Source: Syngnathus acus
Taxonomy: Eukaryota > Chordata > Actinopteri > Syngnathiformes > Syngnathidae
Reading direction: 5' to 3'
Assembly (NCBI RefSeq): GCF_901709675.1
Contig: NC_051090.1
Span: 11,945,842-12,009,841, forward strand
DNA: 64,000 bases
Shown: positions 42,701 to 51,700 of the stretch, one piece after another
Layout of the letters: each line of letters opens with the position of its first letter
How positions within the stretch are numbered: the stretch's first letter is position 1
Notes under the pieces: model-generated
The model's database searches: none
What the model was told of the DNA's origin: nothing
What the model saw: the letters and a program-made list of their open reading frames with translations, nothing else
Program-made: the position numbers and the translations under genes

Positions 42701-45700
42701 GGTGAAGAGACACAGTACACGATAGACATACAAGTAGACGACACAAAATAAAAACAAGAAGGCACAAACAATAAATAATAAATAAAAAATAATAAATAAA
42801 TAATATGAGCGATGAATAAATAATAAACAAATAACCCAATAAATAAGAGGAGCAAAACTGAGCCAGTGTGCATACAGCAGACAGTAAGCATAGCGCAAAG
42901 AACAGGACGCTACGCAGAAAGGGGGAGCGAGTTCAGGATCCTAACAGCCTGGAGTATGAAGCTGTTGGAGAGTCTGGTGGTGCGGGAGCGCAGGCTCCTG
43001 TACCTCCTCCCAGAGGGCAGAAGATCAAACAAAGAGTGAGCGGGGTGACTCACATCACTCACAATCGCGGTCGCCTTGCGGGTGAGATGGGAGGTGTAAA
43101 TGTCCTTCAAGGAGGGGAGAGAAGCACCAATAGTCTTACCAGCCGTGTTCACTATGCGCTGCAGGGCCTTCAAGTTGTAGTCAGTGCAGCTGCCACCCCA
43201 AACAGCAATACAGCTGGAGAGGACGCTCTCAATGGTGCCGCGGTAAAATGTAGTCATGACGGTCGGAGGAGCGCCCGCTCGCCTGAGTTTCCGAAGGAAG
43301 TACAGGCGGCGCTGGGCCTTCTTCGCCAGTGATGCGGTGTTGGTGGACCAGGAGAGATCCTCACTGATGTGCACCCCCAGGAACCTGGCGCTGCTCACTC
43401 TCTCCACCACAGCACCGTCGATGGTCAGCGGCAGGTGTCGGGTGTGACCCTTCCGGAAGTCAACAACAATCTCCTTGGTCTTGTCGACGTTCAGCAGGAG
43501 GTTGTTGTCCCTGCACCACGTGGTCAGAAGGTCAACCTCCAGCCTGTATTGAGTCTCGTCTCCCTTGGTGATGAGACCCACCAGAGTCGTGTCGTCAGCA
43601 AACTTCACTATGCGGTTGTCGCTGTAGGTGGCAGCGCAGTCATGCGTCAGGAGGGTGAAGAGCAGCGGACTGAGCACGCAGCCTTGGGGGGCCCCTGTGC
43701 TCAGCGTGATGCTGGCGGAGATTTTGTCGCCAACACGTACCACCTGCGGCCTCTGACAGAGGAAGTCCAGTAGCCAGTTGCAGAGGCAGGTACTGAGGCC
43801 CAGCTTGTCAAGTTTGCTGATGAGACGACGTGGCACAATGGTGTTGAAGGCAGAACACACCATTGTTCAGCCACATGAACATCAACAAAACCCGTCACAG
43901 ATCTAGGTTAACGGACCGACACCTCGGCTCTATCCTAAGACTTACCACAACAAATTTTACTCCAGACCATGATGCACTAGCAAAAACGGGAGACCAACAA
44001 TACTATTGATTTCTTTATTACTTTATTTAGATGTATTCTTTCACTAATTCTTCAGGATGATGTATTTGGTCAGAATGTTTGCCGTTTGATGTGATTTCTC
44101 CTCATTAGATAAACATATTTCATAAATCTGGCCTGCAAGCGCTGAAGTGATGGAAACTATTATTCATAATAACAGTGTTGTATTTAATGAGAATCACTGA
44201 TAGTAGTTTTTTGGTGAAATATTTTTTTAATGCTATTAATAAATGCATTTGTTTTCAAAAAGCTTTTTTTGAATATCCATGCTTTACTACCTACTAAAAG
44301 TACAAACCTTTTATGCAATGACCTTTACATGTCATTTCTTTTACTTCACACAAACACTACATCCATCTGCTCCTGGTTCGGCCCCCCGGTCAAAATCTAG
44401 AACCAAATCCGGCCCGCCGCTCGAAAAGTTTCCCCACCCCTGTTCTACACCATTCGCTATATTATTGTGTGAAGGCGAAGGCCAAGTTAAAAAAATTCAC
44501 GATTAAAATTTGCGCAGAATTTCACAAAAATTCATTTTTCACTTCTAATTTCTACATTTTTCAACCGATTCAACAGATTCCAACTTGAAATGTTCATCTT
44601 TTGCCTACCAATTCCAAAACTTGCCACTTACCAAAAAGTCAACGTTTTAAATTTTGAAATTCACGCAAAATTTCATTTTTCACTTTTAATTTCTACATTT
44701 TTCAACCGATTCAACCCATTCCAACCTTAAACTGTTCGTCTTTTGCCTACCTATTCCAGAACTTTCCACTCACCAAAAATTCCACACATTCAAAAAGTCA
44801 ACATTTTAAATTTTGAAATTCACGCAAAATTTCATTTTTCCCTTCTAATTTCTACCTTTTTCAGCAGATTCAACGCGTCCCAAATTTAAACTGTTCATCT
44901 TTTGCCTACCTATTCCAGAACGTCCCACAATTCAGGGGTGTTTTCACTTTTCTCTTTCAAAAAATTCAGAGTTGTACCAAAATTTACAAATTTATCTGCC
45001 ATATTTTATCTAACTTTTACAATCTTTGACTGATTCAACCCGTTTCAACTTTTGTAGTCCAAACTGAACCTTTCAAACCCGTAGTTTTCCTTTCGTTCCA
45101 AATTTCAAAACGTTTTGGCACATTTGTTTTTTAAAATTCCCATTCATCCTCTATGGGGCATTGAACATTTGCTCTAACTTCTAATTCTTTTGTCTGATTC
45201 AACCCATTTCAACTTTAGAATTCCAAATTGAACCTTTCTAACCCGCAGTTTTTGTTTCGTTCCAAATTTCAACGTTTTATGGCGCATTTCTTTTCTAAAT
45301 TCCCATTCATGTCATCGTTTTAGCGATTGATTTGACCCACATGCAGAAAAACCAAGTTAGACGTCCAGAATGAGTGAGGAGTGTTTATTGGAGGAGCTGC
45401 GGCGGAGGTAGAGCGGGATGATCGGAGCCAGGAGTACGGAGCGGGGCAGCAGTGGCGGAGCGTGAGGAGTTCAGCCAGAACGGGGTGGATCTTGGCGGTG
45501 ATCGGTGGAGGTAATCTACAAGCAGGATGCACAAGACTTGGTCAGAGAATTCAACGTGGCTGTGGCGGGGATCTTACTGTGAACCAGAGGATCTGAAGAA
45601 CTTGGCGTCGAAGAGCAAGGCGAGAACTATGAGCGAGGAGCTAGAGGCACAACCATGGAGAAGATCACACTGAAGGGACACTTAGGCGACGAGCAGTTGA

Positions 45701-48700
45701 CAGCATGCTCCTTAAGAGCGCTCCTTCAACGAGCCTGATGGGTCGCACCTGGGCCCTCTGCACTCTGCCACTCTGCTCACAGTTGCTCCCTGTGGACAAA
45801 AGAAGTATGCCACCCCGGACCCTGACACCACCCCCCCCTCAACGGCCGCCCCCCGGCGGCCCAGAAGAGGAAGATGGGAGTGACGACCAGTAGTCTGAGA
45901 TGAGGGTAGGGTCGCAGATGTAGGAGCGGGGTACCCACGACCGGTCCTCGGGACCGTAGCCCTCCCAGTCGACGAGGTACTGCCACCCACGGCCCCGCCG
46001 ACGGGCGTCCACGATCCGTCGGACCGGGTAGACCGGGTCACCATCAAGATCCCGGGCAGGAGGCGCGGGCTCGGCCGGGGGAAGAAGCACACTGGACTCG
46101 ACCGGCTTAATCTGTGAGACGTGGAAGGTGGGATGGACTCGGAGGCTCGGAGGAAGACGGAGACGGACTGCCGAGGGACTAATCACTGCCAGGATCTCAT
46201 ATGGCCCGATGAAGCGGGGGGGCAGTTTCCGGGACACGGACTTGAGGGGGGACATCTCGAGAGGAAAGCCAGACCTTCTGACCTGGGGAATAAAGTGGGG
46301 CAGGCGTGCGTCGTCGGTCGGCATACTTGCGGTTCTGTTCGATGGACCGGTGTAGGGCCTTGACGACGTTGGACCAAACGTTCTTGCAGCGCCGTATATG
46401 GTGGCGAACAGACGTGACCGCGATCTCCTTCTCGTCGGCTGGGAACAGCGGCGGTTGATAACCTAACGAAATCCCGAACGGGGAGAGTCCCGTGGCAGAG
46501 GAGACATGAGAATTGTGGGCATACATTACCCAGGGGAGAAACGTGTTCCACTCGGACGGGTTATCGGAGCAGAGACATCGGAGTGCAGCCTCGAGCTCCT
46601 GGTTCAAGCGCTCAGTCTGTCCGTTCGTCTGGGGATGGCAGCCCGATGTCAAGGAGATCTTCGCATCAAGGGCTGAACAGAACTGTTTCCACACCTGGGA
46701 TATGAACTGGGACCTCGATCGGACAGGATCTCCTGCGGGATACCATGGAGAGGGAATACGTGTTTAACGAGAAGCTGAGCTGTCTGGAACGCAGAGGGGA
46801 GTTTTCTGAGCGGTACAAGATGACAGGACTTGGAGAAACGGTCGACGATGGTGAGGATGGTGGTCATTCCCTGTGAGACGGGCAGGCCTGTCACAAAATC
46901 TAATGCAATATAGGACCAGTGGCGGTTGGGTATGGCGAGAGGCTGTAGAAGACAAGTCTATGGGATGACTTGTTGCGAGCACAGATGGGACAGGCGAGAA
47001 CGTATTCCCTGACATCCTTGTGGACGGATGGCCACCAGAAGCGTCTGGTGATCAACACGATGGTGCGGCTGGTCGCGGGATGGGCTGAGAATTTGGCCGA
47101 ATGAAACCAGTTAATTAGGCGAGAACGGACTGAGGAAGGGACGTAGGTCTTCCCCCGTGGCCCCGTGCCTGGATCGGGTTCCCGTAGCTGAGCCTGAGCA
47201 ACGAGCCCCTCGATATCCCAGGAGAGGGAGCCTATGGTGCAACTGGGGGGAAGGATGGGAGCTGGTTCCTCCACTGACTCGCCGGGAGCGAATTGGTGGG
47301 ACAAGGCGTCTGGCTTCGTGTTCTGGGAGCCTGGGCGATAAGAAATGGACAAATTAAAACGAGAGAAAAACAAGGACCAGCGAGACTGTCGAGGATTCAG
47401 GCGTTTGGCGGACTGTAGATATGACAGATTCTTGTGGTCGGTCCAGACCAGGATGGGTTGCTCAGTGCCCTCCAGCCAGTGACGCCACTCCCCAAGCGCC
47501 AACTTAATGGCCAAAGGTTCCCGGTCACCGACATCATAATTCCTCTCTGCGGGTGACAGACGTCGGGAGAAAAAGGCACAGGGGTGAAGCTTCCCATCAG
47601 AGTCCGAGCGCTGCGACAAGATAGCCCCTACTCCAGTGTCGGAAGCGTCGACCTCCAGGGTAAATTGTTTGCAGGGATCTGGATGAATCAGGATTGGTGC
47701 CTGTGAGAACTTCTCCTATAAAGTGATGAACACGGCGTTGGCTTCTTGAGTCCAGGTGAATGTTGTCTTGGTAGAGGTCAAGGCTGCAAGGGGAGCAGCT
47801 GTCTGTAGTTGCGGATGAATCGGCGGTAAAAGTTGGCAAACCCGAGGAAGCGTTGGACCTGGTTGCAGTTCTCAGGAACAGGCCAGTCCAGGACGGCCTT
47901 GATCTTGTCGGGGTCAGGCCGAACTTGACCTCCCTCGAGAATAAATCCCAAGAATGTGACGGAATGTTTGTGGAACTCGCACTTCTTGGCCTTGACAAAT
48001 AAGCGATTCTCTAGAAGATGCTGCAGCACCAGGCGGACATGATGGCGATGTTCGGGGAGGTTCCGTGAATAGATGAGGATGTCATCAAGGTAGACAAAGA
48101 CGAATATGTTGAGGAAGTCCCGAAGGACATTGTTGACTAACGCCTGGAAGACTGCGGGGGCGTTGCAAAGTCCAAAAGGCATGACAAGGTACTCGAAGTG
48201 GCCTAGCGGGGTCTTGAAAGCGGTCTTCCACTCATCTCCCTGGCGGATCCTGACCACATGATATGCATTACGGAGGTCGAGCTTGGTGAAGATGATGGAC
48301 TCCTGGACTGGTTCAAATGCTGATGAGAGGAGAGGAAGAGGATACCTGTTTTTGACAGTGATGAGGTTGAGGCCACGGTAGTCAATGCAAGGGCGGAGAG
48401 TCTTATCCTTCTTGCCCACAAAGAAGAAACCTGCCCCCAGGGGTGAGGAGGACTGGCGAATGATGCCAGCGGCCAGTGATTCGTTGATGTAAGTCTCCAT
48501 AGCTTGTCTCTCGGTGCGTGAGATATTGTAGAGTCTACTGGACGGTAGTGGAGCTCCGGGAAGAAGCTCTATGGCGCAATCATAGGGGCGATGTGGTGGT
48601 AAAGATGAAGCCTTGCTCTTGTTAAAAACCTGTCTTAGGTCATGGTATTCACTGGGTACTTGTGAAAGATCGATCGGTCCAGGTTCCTCGGGTGCTACTA

Positions 48701-51700
48701 GGGGCGGGCGAGATGGCACGGCAGACTGAAGACAAGAGGACAAGCACGTCGTGGACCAGGACTCGATATGGCATTCTGACCAGTTGATCTGAGGGTTGTG
48801 TCTCTGGCGCCAGGGGAAACCAAGAACAAGGGCTGATTGTCTTACGGGGAAAACATAAAATAATAATAATAATAATAATTCATTCAATTTATATAGCGCT
48901 TTTCAGTAACCCAAAGTCGCTTTTACATGGAACAAAAAAGAGTGGAGGGGGGGGGGGGGGAGACAATAGGTTATAGTTAACAAGACATCGGTCAGCAGTG
49001 CGAAGGAGATGGATGGAGGAGCAGGAGGGGCGGGAGCGGAGGTTGTTGAGGTTGCCAGTACGGGAGGTGGGGGTGACGGGGGGTTGGCAGTCCAAAAAGA
49101 GGAGATGGATGAGCCATCGGGGAAATGCTGGTCAGATGTAGCGGCGACGGCGAAGGATCCCAGCCTCGTGTGGAAGCAGCAGTGGACCAGGTGGTGATGC
49201 CGGTCGACCTCGACTGCACCCGCTCGAACGGCAGGCCCCAACGCACCACGGCGGCACATAGCAGAGCCACAGTTGGCGAGCCCACAGGGAGTGGAGCCCG
49301 TCCCCCAAGGACGCCGGACGGAAGGCCAGAGAGCCGGGCCAGAACTGCCGACGAGTCCACAGCAGGCGGCCACAGGTTCCGAGTCGGGAGGCAGGAGGTT
49401 CCGGTGGTGGTTTTGGCCAGTTGGCTGTTGGCTAGCTGGCTAACGTAGTTGGTAGTCCGAGGGAGAGGAAACAGATAGGTGAGAGCGGAGCTGCGGGGAT
49501 GCGAGGTGGACGAAAGACAACACGAGAAAAATAAAAGAGACGGGTGCACTGAAAACGGGAAAACGAAAAACAAATAACGGACACGGTCCGGGACAGAAGC
49601 GGCAGTCAACAAATCTGACGCCAGCGTGCTCTAACCCGGAAGACAACAGACGGTGGGGGAGGAGGTGCTTCAGCATTAGGCGGATTATCACATGACCTTG
49701 AAAAGGAAATGATTTCACGATGGTTGCCAGAGATGATTAGCTCCACGGGTTTGGTGCGTTGGGTTATGCTAGAGAGCCCTCTCCCATCCAGGGCAGAGAC
49801 AGCGAGAGGCATAGGGAGAGGCTCCGTCTCGACTTTGGCTCGGGAGACATAATACCTGGTCGATCAAGTTTCTCTCGCACCCCGAGTCGACCAGCGCGGA
49901 TAGCTTGTAGTGATGGTTGTGCACAGACATCATGGCGGGTAGAAAGAAGCGAGGAGACTTAACACTTGTCGGCTGGTCCGGCGGTCCTTCCCTCAAGACC
50001 GTCGGACCTGCTCTTTTGGCCGAACTGGACAGTAGGCAATGAAATGATCCGGGGTGCCGCAGTACAGACACTGTCGGGACTTGCGGCGCTGCTGCAGCTC
50101 CTCCGGCGAGAGTCGGGCCCGGCCAATCTGCATGGCCTCGGGTTCTGGAGAGGACTGGCTAGGCGATCGCCTGGGCGGACTGGGCCTGGTTAAAAAAGAC
50201 TGTGATCTCTCCTCCGTCCGCTCCCACCGGGAGCTTTTCCGTGTCTCCCTAATTCGATTGTCCAACCTAATGGCCAGGGAAATCAGGTCGTCCAAAGTCC
50301 CTGGTTCTTCCAGGACTGCCAGTTCGTCCTTTAAGGACTCATTTAAGGCTTGAAAAAAAAACATTTTCAAGGCTACAGGGCCCCACCCGGACGCAGCTGC
50401 TAACGTACGAAACTCAATAGAGAAATCTGACACGGTGCTGTTCTCTTGCCTAAGCCCCCACAACCGGCGAGACACACCGGTCTGATCGGTCTCGGTCAAA
50501 AACGTCTGCTTAAATTCCTTTAAAAACTCATCGTAAGAACAGCCAAAATGCCTGCAGTTAGAAAATCGGGTTCTGCCCATCTCAGCGCCTTGCCCGTGAG
50601 GAGTCCCAAAATAAACGAGATCTTAGCTCCGTCGTGGGAAAAAGACTGGGGAGACTGATTAATAACTAGCGAACACTGCAGGAGGAAACCTCCGCAATTA
50701 CCACCTTCTCCGGAGAACTTCTCCGGGTGAGGGGAACGAACCTCGCCAAAGTGCAGACTCGGCGGCGATACTGAGGAGCTCGAGGCGCCTGCTGGCAGCA
50801 AGGGGGTTTCTCTGACCTGGGTGTTTTGAAGCAATCTGGTCATTTGTTCCAGCTGATCGTTGGTTTGCTGCTGCTGCTCCAGGAGGGCTTGGAGAGTGGA
50901 CTCGTGGGATTGGAGTTGGTATTGCTGTTCTGCGAGGGCGCGTCTGAGTGGCTCTGCTGGGTCTGATTGGCTTGAGTGTTCTGTCATCGTTTTAGCGATT
51001 GATTTGACCCACATGCAGAAAAACCAACTCAGACGTCCAGAATGAGTGAGGAGTGTTTATTGGAGGAGCTGCGGTGGATGTAGAGTGGGATGATCGGAGC
51101 CAGGAGCATGGAGCGGGGCAGCAGTGGCGGATCGTGAGGTGTTCAGCCAGAACGGGGTGGATCTTGGCGGTGATCGGTGGAGGTAATCTACAAGCAGGAT
51201 GCACAAGACTTGGTCAGAGAATTCAACGTGGCTGTGGCGGGGATCTTACTGCGAACCAGAGGATCTGAAGAACTTGGCGTCGAAGAGCAAGGCGAGAACT
51301 ATGAGCGAGGAGCTAGAGGCACAACCGTGGAGAAGATCACACTGAAGGGACACTTAGGCGACGAGCAGTTGACAGCATGCTCCTTAAGAGCTCTCCTTTA
51401 ACGAGCCTGATGAGTCGCACCTGGGCCCTCTGCACTCTGCCACTCTGCTCACAGTTACTCCCTGTGGACAAAAGAAGTATGCCACCCCGGACCCTGACAA
51501 TTCATTCTCTATGGCAGGGGTCACCAACTCCGGTCCTCAAGGGCGCCAATCCAGCCTGTTTTAGATGTATCCCCCCTGCAACACACCTGATTCAAATAAT
51601 CAGGATCGCTATCAGCCTTAATAGAGCTTGCTGATGAGCTGATCATTTGAATCAGGTGTGTTGTTGCAGGGCTGCACCTAAAACAGGCTGGATTGGCGCC

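Larger units (their letters stand above)
42163..44442 (+). mobile_element. hAT transposon with transposase remnants and nested L2-C
   Basis: Starts CAGCCAAATACGGGCC, ends CCCCACCCCTG, and is flanked by TTTTACAC (42155-42162) and TTCTACAC (44443-44450), an 8-bp duplication with one mismatch. It keeps the first and last coding parts of a hAT transposase of the type domesticated in GTF2IRD2. An L2-C copy sits between them. Confidence 0.8.
45310..51499 (-). mobile_element. Ty3/Gypsy chromovirus (sushi-like)
   Basis: Two 518-bp LTRs (TGTCA...TGACA), perfect 5-bp duplication ATTCA (45305-45309 and 51500-51504), and gag and pol on the minus strand, ending in a chromodomain. About 15 LTR differences are visible by eye (near 3%). 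Gag and pol carry several frameshifts, and a foreign retroposon sits at 48855-49712. It is antisense to camk4. Confidence 0.94.

Noticed and set aside
48992-49612. 206-codon minus-strand frame as a gene
   Set aside because: Low-complexity Ser/Pro/Leu composition inside a retroposon; no start context or homologous motif.
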